Shown piece by piece: positions 1-6,212 of a DNA stretch of 8,856 nt (the stretch's first letter is position 1; each line of letters opens with the position of its first letter). The position numbers and the translations under genes were made by a program. Location: assembly GCA_009845505.1 (NCBI GenBank), contig VXZL01000154.1, forward strand, positions 1-8,856, in the 5' to 3' direction. Under the pieces are notes generated by a model. That model had not been told where the DNA came from and did not search any database. It saw only the letters and a list, made by a program, of their open reading frames with translations. This DNA is from Candidatus Poribacteria bacterium. GTDB lineage: Bacteria; Poribacteria; WGA-4E; WGA-3G.

Positions 1-47
1 AATTTACGAATTCTGCTACACTCCTCTCATCAAAATTCTCAAACAAT

Positions 48-53
48 GGGAGG
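48..53 (+). promoter_or_regulatory. Shine-Dalgarno GGGAGG deciding a GTG start
   Basis: GGGAGG sits 10 nt before the GTG at 64. The ATG at 46 meets a stop after three codons, and no in-frame ATG precedes the signal peptide. This supports GTG initiation of the LamG-like gene. Confidence 0.65.
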
Positions 54-63
54 TTAAAAGACC

Positions 64-858
64 GTGAGACACGTTTGTTTAGTCTTGTTTATTACTGTAT
101 TTGCTATAACTTCTGCCTTTGCAGGGATCCCTGACGATGCCGATTTGCTTTCATGGATTGGTGAAGGGAGTGGAAACAAAGCCGTTGATGGAACCGGAAA
201 CGGGAATGATGGCACATTTCACGGTAACGCCAAGTGGGTTGCCGATGGCAAATTTCAGGCAGGGATTTCCCTCAAAGGCGCGGAAACCTACATGGAAGTC
301 CCCGATCAGATCGCTGAAGAAGGAAGCCTACTCTTCTGGTTCAAACCCGATTGGGACGGCTCCGATGGTGACGATTATCGGATTTTTGATGCCAGTTTCG
401 GACCCATTTACTTCTTCGTGTCCAAAGGGGCTAACCACGCTGACATTAACCCCGAAGATTTCGGTTTCTATTTTGAAGCGGCTGACGATGCCGATTGGCA
501 GGATGTTGAATTCGATCCAGCAGGGGTCATCAAAAAAGATAAGTGGTTTCATGTCGCGGCCACATGGGACTTTGGAGGCGGAAATCCTTTCCTATACATT
601 GACGGTGCCGAGGCAGCAACCAGTGGTAAGAAAATCACTGGCGGTTTCCCAAAACTACACGAAAAACCGAGATTCGGATGGGAAACGATTCCATACATCC
701 CCCTGCAAAACGGCGCAGAAGGCATCATTGATGAAATCTCTTTTTGGCAACGTGCCCTTGATGAAGATGAGATCCAGGAGATGATGGATACCAGTTTGGA
801 TGTCAAAGCGGAGGGGAAACTCGCTGTTACATGGGGCGATTTAAAGGTCACTCGCTAA
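64..858 (+). CDS. Secreted LamG-like (concanavalin A fold) domain protein
   Basis: A 264-residue protein with one LamG/jellyroll (Laminin_G_3-type) domain, probably exported and binding carbohydrate or another extracellular ligand; the ligand cannot be read from the sequence. Residues 1-20 form a signal peptide (hydrophobic LVLFITVFAI, then cleavage after AFA). The domain runs from about residue 27 to 243: an N-terminal 'SGNGNDGTFHG'-like strand (44-54), the core WFHVAATWDF (161-170) followed by LYIDG (177-181), and the closing signature GIIDEISFWQRALDEDEI (220-237). A short tail with GKLAVTWGDLK (251-261) follows; similar tails occur on LamG proteins of Poribacteria-like genomes as I remember them. 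The start is a GTG, chosen because GGGAGG lies 10 nt upstream and the signal peptide begins directly there. No catalytic residues are recognisable. It is monocistronic and followed by a strong terminator. The domain call is secure; the function is unknown. Confidence 0.85.
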   Translation: MRHVCLVLFITVFAITSAFAGIPDDADLLSWIGEGSGNKAVDGTGNGNDGTFHGNAKWVADGKFQAGISLKGAETYMEVPDQIAEEGSLLFWFKPDWDGSDGDDYRIFDASFGPIYFFVSKGANHADINPEDFGFYFEAADDADWQDVEFDPAGVIKKDKWFHVAATWDFGGGNPFLYIDGAEAATSGKKITGGFPKLHEKPRFGWETIPYIPLQNGAEGIIDEISFWQRALDEDEIQEMMDTSLDVKAEGKLAVTWGDLKVTR

Positions 859-901
859 CAACGCAGTTGGACAAACTGTCCATATAAAACCTTATTTTTG
901 T

Positions 902-933
902 AAGTCTGGCGATGCATTTCGCCAGACTTTTTT
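902..933 (+). terminator. Rho-independent terminator after the LamG-like gene
   Basis: A perfect 11-bp stem (AAGTCTGGCGA at 902-912 pairing with TCGCCAGACTT at 919-929) encloses a 6-nt loop (TGCATT). It is followed by an unbroken T run to 933 and, after one G, six more T. It lies 43 nt past the stop codon of the plus-strand gene. On the minus strand the same hairpin follows dctM, but there it is followed by ACAAAAATAAGG with no U tract, so it should act mainly in the plus direction. It may still slow polymerase coming from dctM. Confidence 0.9.
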
Positions 934-959
934 GTTTTTTAATTGAACTTTTTAAACCT

Positions 960-2246
960 TTAAAAAAGCGGTTCCGTTGTCCTCCCTAAAGCCCGAGGCA
1001 GCCAGAGACTCAAATCTGGAATATAGGTCACCAATATTAACGCTATCAATAGCAAGACAATAAACAAGAGAACCGAACGGTAGAGCACAACGACTGACCG
1101 ATCAAACTTCATGCTGGAGATGAATAAATTCATGCCAACCGGCGGGGTCAAATAACCGATCTCAAGGTTCGTTAAGACGATGATGCCCAAGTGCGCTTTG
1201 TCAATTCCGAACTCTTCGGCGATAGGCAGCAACAACGGGACAACGATGATGACCGCTGAAAAAATGTCCATCAGACACCCGACGATGAGCAGAAAAATAT
1301 TGAGTCCAATGAGCGTGATAACCTTGTTTTCTGTGGTCGCTTGAATCCAATCGAGGACAGTTGTCGGTACATCAAGCGTGATGAGGTAGTTTGTCAAACC
1401 TAAAGCGATACCCAGAATGATGAGGATTGCCCCGACAAGCAGCGTACTCTCTTTGACAATACGCGGTAAGACTTTCACTGAAATGGAGCGATGGATGCCA
1501 AATTCCACGATACAGGCATAGATAGCCGTCAGCGCGGCGGCTTCATCCAATGTAACGAAGCCCGAGATGATACCACCTAACACAACAAACGGAAGAAGCA
1601 GCTCCCATTTTACGTCCCAGAGCGTTCGCAGAAAAACGCGAATATCGAACGGTGTGGTCTCAATCCGTTTGGCAAGACTCCATCCGCAGCAATAGAAGCT
1701 CAAAATACCGAGGATCAGCAGGCCCGGAATAATACCCGCAAGGAACATCCTTTCGATAGGTACCTGAGCGATAATCGCGTAGAGAATCAGCGGAACACAT
1801 GGCGGAAATAGGAGTCCGATACTCCCGGAAGCCGTCACCAAACCGAGCGAGAATCTGTCGCTATACGTCTGACGCAGGATTGGATATAGTAATCCGCCGA
1901 GAGCGATAATCGTTACGCCAGACGCGCCTGTAAAAGTTGTGAAGAAGGCGCAAGTTCCAAGGACAACCACGGCAATCCCGCCGGGTAACCATCCAACGCT
2001 GGCACGCGCAAACGCAATCAACCGCTGCGGTGCCTTCCCTTCAGCGATGATATAGCCCGCAAAGGTGAAGAGTGGGATAATCAGGATTGTCGAATTTCTC
2101 GTGAGTCGGTTGAAGTCGATGAGGATCGTTGAAATCGGTTCGCCTGCCGTGAGGTATCCGATAATTGATGCACCACCTAATAGAACAAAGAGTGCACCGC
2201 CGAAAAGCGCGAAACCTACCAGTCCAATACCAATGATGAGACCCAT
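960..2246 (-). CDS. dctM: TRAP transporter large membrane subunit (DctM family)
   Basis: A 428-residue inner-membrane protein, the usual DctM length, and the translocation subunit of a tripartite ATP-independent periplasmic transporter driven by the sodium or proton gradient. It is hydrophobic throughout, with about 12 membrane segments. Family landmarks are visible: the first inverted-repeat motif around GASGVTIIALGGLLYP (107-122), LLFPPCVPLILYA (145-157), DEAAALTAIYA (234-244), GCLMDIFSAVIIVVPLLLPI (323-342) and GYLTPPVGMNLF (364-375). The segment FTTFTGASGVT departs from the common SGSSxAT form, which may reflect a divergent substrate. The start ATG overlaps the dctQ stop by one base (TAATG), and AAAGGAG lies upstream inside dctQ, so translation is probably coupled. 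It is the last gene of the operon. Neighbouring LarA-type enzymes suggest a hydroxy- or sugar-acid substrate, which is an inference. Confidence 0.95.
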   Translation of the reverse strand: MGLIIGIGLVGFALFGGALFVLLGGASIIGYLTAGEPISTILIDFNRLTRNSTILIIPLFTFAGYIIAEGKAPQRLIAFARASVGWLPGGIAVVVLGTCAFFTTFTGASGVTIIALGGLLYPILRQTYSDRFSLGLVTASGSIGLLFPPCVPLILYAIIAQVPIERMFLAGIIPGLLILGILSFYCCGWSLAKRIETTPFDIRVFLRTLWDVKWELLLPFVVLGGIISGFVTLDEAAALTAIYACIVEFGIHRSISVKVLPRIVKESTLLVGAILIILGIALGLTNYLITLDVPTTVLDWIQATTENKVITLIGLNIFLLIVGCLMDIFSAVIIVVPLLLPIAEEFGIDKAHLGIIVLTNLEIGYLTPPVGMNLFISSMKFDRSVVVLYRSVLLFIVLLLIALILVTYIPDLSLWLPRALGRTTEPLF

Positions 2247-2812
2247 TATTCCGGCACTCCTTTACTCACGTCGGGAACCGCTCCGCTATTTGTTAAACGG
2301 ATGCCAATCTGAAGGGCGAAGTGAAGTCCGATGAGGACAAATCCGACCGGAATAATGCTCTTTGCCCACCACAAGGGGATGTTACCTATTAGTACAGCCT
2401 CGCTTGATTGTTCATCTATAACGAAATCGAAGCCGTAGTATGCTAAGATGCCGACAACAATCAGAGCGAGGCAATCAACACTCAGGTTACTCCATCGCGT
2501 GATTTTTTCGGGAAGAATTCGGCTAAGCACATCAATACTGATGTGTCGTCTCTCACACGTGGCAAGCGCAGCACCAAGAAAACACAACCAGAGCGTCAAA
2601 TGCTGGAGCATTGTATCGCTCCACGCCAGACTCATTTGAAACCCATAGCGCAAGACAATTTTGAGGACCGCAAGTCCTAACATCATTGCAATAATCGCAC
2701 ACAGCAAGCCGGTTTCAATCTTACCCAGACCGGTATTGATACGCTGTAGAAACAAAGCCGTGTTGTGTGGGACTTGCGGATGCTCGGAGCTTGCTTTAGA
2801 GAAATCGTTCAT
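2246..2812 (-). CDS. dctQ: TRAP transporter small membrane subunit (DctQ family)
   Basis: A 188-residue four-helix inner-membrane protein that pairs with DctM. Predicted membrane segments are near residues 33-54, 72-87, 110-130 and 147-170. The family signature is clear: W64 with SDTMLQHLTLW, then FLGAALATCERRHISIDVL (78-96), matching the usual 'W.EE..R....W..FLGAA.A...G.H...D' pattern of DctQ. The cytoplasmic N-terminus (about 30 residues) is somewhat long and polar. The gene starts 3 nt after the stop of the upstream LarA-like gene, with AGGGA located in that gene's last codons, and it overlaps dctM by 1 nt. No periplasmic binding protein (DctP) gene adjoins it in this window, although dctP commonly sits beside dctQM. 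Confidence 0.93.
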   Translation of the reverse strand: MNDFSKASSEHPQVPHNTALFLQRINTGLGKIETGLLCAIIAMMLGLAVLKIVLRYGFQMSLAWSDTMLQHLTLWLCFLGAALATCERRHISIDVLSRILPEKITRWSNLSVDCLALIVVGILAYYGFDFVIDEQSSEAVLIGNIPLWWAKSIIPVGFVLIGLHFALQIGIRLTNSGAVPDVSKGVPE

Positions 2813-2815
2813 GAG

Positions 2816-4075
2816 TTATTTCCCTTGCGCTAACACCTGGATCCCCGCCGATGGCAGTACAGCAACTTTCGCGTTTGCGGGCAGCTTATCAGCAAATAGC
2901 GCAATGAGTTGTTCGAGATCACGGAAGAGGAGTGCCCCCGGGTGCTTCTTGTAAAAATCGTCCACTAAAAAGTGTTCTGACCAGACGTGCAATTGCTCTT
3001 GATTCCCAAGCTGTGGTGCAGGGAGTTCAGATGCTGTCCGCTCCGCTTTCTGTTCAAGGAAACGGGCGTAGTCGATTTGATCGAACAGCCCATGGTAGCA
3101 GATGCCGTCACTCGCTGGATTCAGTGCCATCTTATACGCTTTCTCAAAATGACGCGTTGCCCAGAGGGCTTTGCCCGTCTGGATTGGATCGCTATCAAGC
3201 GGATAACAGTTTAGCACAACGAGATCTGTCTCTTTCCGGCTCGCTTCTGGGATCTCTGTGCCGTAAGTCTCCAAAGCGAAGTGCGCGCCTTTCCGATGCG
3301 CCTGTACAAAATCGCCGACGAACAACCCGCAGATTTCACGACGACTGTTGAGCACTGTGTTGACGATCACATCAAGACCCAAGACACCTGCCACGGCTTC
3401 AGAGAAATCACGGTGGTCCGGTTCACTGCCTTTTCTTTCTATAACAGCGTGTCCACGACTCGGTGAGAAAGAGTGGAAATAGAACATCGTCGTGAAACCG
3501 GCAATTCCTGGGACAACCAATTTCGCACCACCACCGAAACCGACGGAACCGTGCGGATAGATACCACCCAAACAAATCTTGAAATCCGCATCTGCAACAA
3601 CTCGGTTGAGATAGATCGGCATGCCGTTATCAAGGCTCCCTAATGCACGGAGATCACCGCTCATAAAATCGTGGCTGGTGGCTTCGTGCGCAGCGGCAAC
3701 GTCTGCCCCAATCTTTTTCGCAACTTCTTCATCGGTGAGGGGACGGTGGGAACCGCCACCAACAACAAATCGGATCTCGGATTTCGGGACACCCGCTGAC
3801 GCTAATTCACGCAAGAGGAAAGGAACCACTGTCGCAGCGGGGGTCGGACGACTCAAATCGTCTACAATGATAGCAGCACTTTTCTTGCCTTTTGCGAGGT
3901 CTGAGATGCGGGATGTGCCGATTGGCTCAGCAAATGCTTGTTCAATTTGGGCATCCGAAAGCACAGGTGCATCCTTGGGACCTAATGTTTCGACCTCCCA
4001 ACCCGAAGGAAAATTCAGCGTCAATTCTTCATCCCCGTACCATGCACGGGAGTGGACTGTAGCAGTGTTGTTCAT
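2816..4075 (-). CDS. LarA-family (DUF2088) nickel-pincer racemase/epimerase, second copy
   Basis: A 419-residue member of the lactate racemase superfamily, which interconverts 2-hydroxy acids with a nickel-pincer nucleotide cofactor. Residues align with Lactobacillus plantarum LarA at the same spacings: DDLSRPTP (72-79) for nucleotide binding, GSHRPLT with His110 (LarA His108), YPH with His175 (His174), GGGAK with Lys185 (Lys184, which carries the cofactor) and FYFH with His201 (the nickel ligand His200). Gln299 and Lys302 occupy the Gln295/Lys298 positions, but LarA Tyr294 is replaced by Ile298. All catalytic elements are therefore present. The protein ends with a conserved LPSAGIQVL motif shared with the upstream paralogue. 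Its ATG overlaps the upstream stop (ATGA), with GGAGA 6 nt before it, and dctQ follows after 3 nt. The substrate is unknown; lactate is only one option, with malate, gluconate-like or other hydroxy acids possible. larB, larC and larE are not in the window. Confidence 0.88.
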   Translation of the reverse strand: MNNTATVHSRAWYGDEELTLNFPSGWEVETLGPKDAPVLSDAQIEQAFAEPIGTSRISDLAKGKKSAAIIVDDLSRPTPAATVVPFLLRELASAGVPKSEIRFVVGGGSHRPLTDEEVAKKIGADVAAAHEATSHDFMSGDLRALGSLDNGMPIYLNRVVADADFKICLGGIYPHGSVGFGGGAKLVVPGIAGFTTMFYFHSFSPSRGHAVIERKGSEPDHRDFSEAVAGVLGLDVIVNTVLNSRREICGLFVGDFVQAHRKGAHFALETYGTEIPEASRKETDLVVLNCYPLDSDPIQTGKALWATRHFEKAYKMALNPASDGICYHGLFDQIDYARFLEQKAERTASELPAPQLGNQEQLHVWSEHFLVDDFYKKHPGALLFRDLEQLIALFADKLPANAKVAVLPSAGIQVLAQGK

Positions 4076-5352
4076 ACGGTTTCTCCATTTACTGGATCAG
4101 TCTCTGGGACTAATACCTGAATTCCGGCTGCTGGCAAGACACCGACGCGCGCCCGTGCCGGAAGTTTCTTTGCGAAGAGTTGAATCACTTGTTCAAGGTT
4201 GCGAAAAAGGCGTGCCGCTGGGTATTCCTTGTAGAACTCATCTGCCCCAAAGTGCTCAGACCAGACGTGTAGTTGGTTGCGTCTTCCGATTTCCGGTGCT
4301 GGAGGTTCGGACGGAATCTGTTGCGCCCGCTGGTGGAGGTAACGTGGATAATCAAGTCTATCGTACAGTCCGTGGTAACAGCTGCCGTCACTCGCTGGGT
4401 AGAGGGCTAATGTATAGGCGTTCTCGAAATAGCTAAAAGCCGCCAACGCCTTGTCGAGTTGGATCGCATCAGAATCAAGTGGGTAGCAGTTGACTATAAC
4501 TAAATCGGTCTCTTTTTCGTTAATTTCAGATATCGGTGTGCTATAAGTATCCAAGGCGAAACGCGCCCCTGCGCGATGTGCCTTCACAAAGTCACCTACG
4601 AACACCCCAGAGATCTCGCGATAACTATTCAAGGTAACGTTTGCGATAGCGTCAAGGCCGAGAATTTGTGCTGCCCTCTCAGCACAGTCGCGTCGGTCAA
4701 GTGCTACCTCTCCCTCAATTACTGCGGGACCACGGCTCGATGAGAAAGTATGGAAATAGAATATTGTCGCAAATCCTGCGACACCCGGGACAATCAACTT
4801 CGCACCCCCGGTAAAACCGACGGAACTGTGCGGATAGATGCCCCCGATACAGATTTTGAAATCCGCATCTGCAACGATACGATTAATATAGATAGGCATG
4901 CCGTTATCAAGGTTACCCAATGCCCGGAGATCGCCTGCCAGGAAGTTATGGTTTGTTACCTCGTATTCCGCAGCCACATCTGCCCCAATCTTTATAGGGA
5001 TCTCTGCATCCGTTAGGGGACGATGGGAACCGGGTCCAACAACAAAACGGATTTCGGACTTTGGAACACCCGCTACCGTTAACTCGCGCAAGAGAAACGG
5101 GATAACTCTTGCAGCAGGTGTCGGGCGACTCAGATCATCCACAACAATCGCGGCACTTTTTTTGCCTTTTGCGAGTTCTGAGATGCGAGGCGTGCAGATT
5201 GGCTCAGCGAATGCACGTTCGATTTGTGCGTCAGAGAGGGCAGGGGCATCCTTAGGTCCTAACATTTCTACTTCCCAATTGGTTGGGAAATTCAGTGGCA
5301 ACGCCTTGTCTCCGTACCAGGCACCGGAACGAACTGTAATAGTATTATTCAT
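4072..5352 (-). CDS. LarA-family (DUF2088) nickel-pincer racemase/epimerase, first copy
   Basis: A 426-residue paralogue of the next gene, about 79% identical by hand count over the first 210 residues (44 differences) and less similar afterwards. It keeps the same LarA-type residues: DDLSRPTP (72-79), His110, His175, Lys185 in GFTGGAK, His201 in FYFH, and Gln298/Lys301. The open frame extends 21 codons upstream to 5415. I chose the ATG at 5352 because MNNTITVRSG aligns with MNNTATVHSR at the start of the paralogue, and GGGAAG lies nearby upstream; the extra 21 residues look like leader sequence. The gene opens the racemase-TRAP operon. A 72-nt gap separates it from the antitoxin stop; I found no convincing sigma-70 promoter there, only AT-rich stretches. 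It differs from its partner at scattered sites near the active site (T181 for G181) and through the C-terminal half. This could mean a different substrate or a heteromeric pairing. Reaction class is likely; substrate unknown. Confidence 0.88.
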   Translation of the reverse strand: MNNTITVRSGAWYGDKALPLNFPTNWEVEMLGPKDAPALSDAQIERAFAEPICTPRISELAKGKKSAAIVVDDLSRPTPAARVIPFLLRELTVAGVPKSEIRFVVGPGSHRPLTDAEIPIKIGADVAAEYEVTNHNFLAGDLRALGNLDNGMPIYINRIVADADFKICIGGIYPHSSVGFTGGAKLIVPGVAGFATIFYFHTFSSSRGPAVIEGEVALDRRDCAERAAQILGLDAIANVTLNSYREISGVFVGDFVKAHRAGARFALDTYSTPISEINEKETDLVIVNCYPLDSDAIQLDKALAAFSYFENAYTLALYPASDGSCYHGLYDRLDYPRYLHQRAQQIPSEPPAPEIGRRNQLHVWSEHFGADEFYKEYPAARLFRNLEQVIQLFAKKLPARARVGVLPAAGIQVLVPETDPVNGETV

Positions 5353-5424
5353 AAATGCTTCCCATCTTAAAATAATATGATTGGAATGGTCTAATTCGTT
5401 GAACTTTCTTAGCACACAATATAC

Positions 5425-5823
5425 TTACGGGTTATCAGTAATTTCAAGTTTGGGGTTGGCATCCACAGGCGGCTTAACAGAGTGATTCTCGCCCTTGATT
5501 TCAAACGCAGAGCCTACCTCCTCCAAAGGTTCGACTGAAAGGCGACATCCAAGAGCGGTGAGAATAGTTCTGAGTGTATCTATCCGCGGTGCCTTTTCAC
5601 TGGATAGCTCTTTCAATAGTACTTGTAGTTCAGTGTGAGTATGCTTGGCGAGTTTAGATATTTCACTTTGCGCTTCAACAGCACTCTCAAGTGCCATCTG
5701 GACAGCAGCAATGTTTCCGTGTGTTTGATACTCTTCCATAACCGCTTCAAGATAGCCAATGACATTTCCTCTATCAACGAGTTGTTCAATGAGAACTTCG
5801 CGCCATTCTCGGTATTTTCTCAT
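5425..5823 (-). CDS. HigA-like antitoxin of an HI1420-type toxin-antitoxin module
   Basis: A 132-residue protein of the 'probable addiction module antidote' family (HI1420/HigA-like). The N-terminal part carries the typical YLEAVMEEYQTHGNIAAVQMALESAV segment (residues 24-49). A helix-turn-helix region follows at about 51-98 (AQSEISKLAKHTHTELQVLLKELS, then APRIDTLRTILTALGCRLSV). It should bind and neutralise the toxin encoded just upstream and repress their shared promoter. The C-terminus (about 100-132) is an extra polar, proline-containing tail beyond the usual end of the domain. The start ATG overlaps the toxin stop (ATGA, 4 nt), with AAGGAG 8 nt upstream, so its translation is coupled to the toxin. 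Toxin-first order is typical of HigBA-type modules. Confidence 0.85.
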   Translation of the reverse strand: MRKYREWREVLIEQLVDRGNVIGYLEAVMEEYQTHGNIAAVQMALESAVEAQSEISKLAKHTHTELQVLLKELSSEKAPRIDTLRTILTALGCRLSVEPLEEVGSAFEIKGENHSVKPPVDANPKLEITDNP

Positions 5824-6158
5824 CCGTATGTCTCCTTATGTTGTCTCCAATAAGTTTTTGCACGTACAATATCTCGCTGCTGTGATGACTTATCACCGCC
5901 ACAGAGCAGCAAAACGATTGTGTTATCGACTTGTCCAAAATAGATGCGATAGCCGGACCCAAAATGAAAGCACAATTCAAAAACACCATCACCTACAGAT
6001 CCATAGTCGCCAAGACTGCCTAATTCGATTAAATCAAGCCGTGCCTGGATCCGATCATGTGATTTTGTATCTTGAATAGATTGGAACCATATAGAGAAAG
6101 GTTCTCGTCCATTTGCATCCCGATAAACTTGCAATCTTCTTGGATGTGCGTCGCGCAT
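5820..6158 (-). CDS. HigB/RelE-superfamily toxin (HI1419/Gp49-like addiction module killer)
   Basis: A 112-residue protein of the phage Gp49-like/HigB family, in which characterised members cleave mRNA on the ribosome. The core matches closely: VYRDANGREPFSIWFQSIQD (11-30), RIQARLDLIELGSLGDYGSVGDGVFEL (36-62), GSGYRIYF (67-74) and LLLCGGDKSSQQRDIVRAK (83-101), where family members read LLCGGDKSTQ..DI..A. A usual arginine position in ElRidyG reads as cysteine (ELCFHFG), a small deviation. The ATG at 6158 lacks a close Shine-Dalgarno (GGGAG lies 17 nt away); a TTG at 6134 is an alternative, starting just before the conserved core. The gene lies 54 nt after the pyrG stop, without a visible terminator, and overlaps its antitoxin by 4 nt. 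Confidence 0.87.
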   Translation of the reverse strand: MRDAHPRRLQVYRDANGREPFSIWFQSIQDTKSHDRIQARLDLIELGSLGDYGSVGDGVFELCFHFGSGYRIYFGQVDNTIVLLLCGGDKSSQQRDIVRAKTYWRQHKETYG

Positions 6159-6212
6159 TGATACGTTGTCGTCCGCTCCCTCTCGTGTAGTTTTATGATA
6201 ATTTTCGATTTT

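Noticed and set aside
132..498. 15-nt direct repeat CTGACGATGCCGATT within the LamG-like gene
   Set aside because: It encodes similar Asp/Ala-rich tracts (DDADL, DDADW), has only two copies, and is most likely chance or codon use.
119..784. Second plus-strand frame (221 codons) inside the LamG-like gene
   Set aside because: Out of frame with a well-matched LamG protein, and without domain features.
902..929. Hairpin as a terminator for the minus-strand operon
   Set aside because: In the minus direction the stem is followed by ACAAAAATAAGG with no U tract, so strong intrinsic termination is not expected.
3621..4436. Long plus-strand open frame (271 codons) opposite the junction of the two LarA-like genes
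   Set aside because: It is antisense to two clear genes, and a similar antisense frame at 4898-5380 arises only because the two genes are paralogues. The product resembles no family.
5353..5415. 21-residue N-terminal extension of the first LarA-like gene
   Set aside because: The paralogue starts exactly at the internal MNNT sequence, and the extension has no counterpart there.
5353..5424. Promoter for the racemase-TRAP operon (TTCAAC ... TATTAT)
   Set aside because: The spacer is 20 nt, and both boxes are weak; it is not supported enough to annotate.
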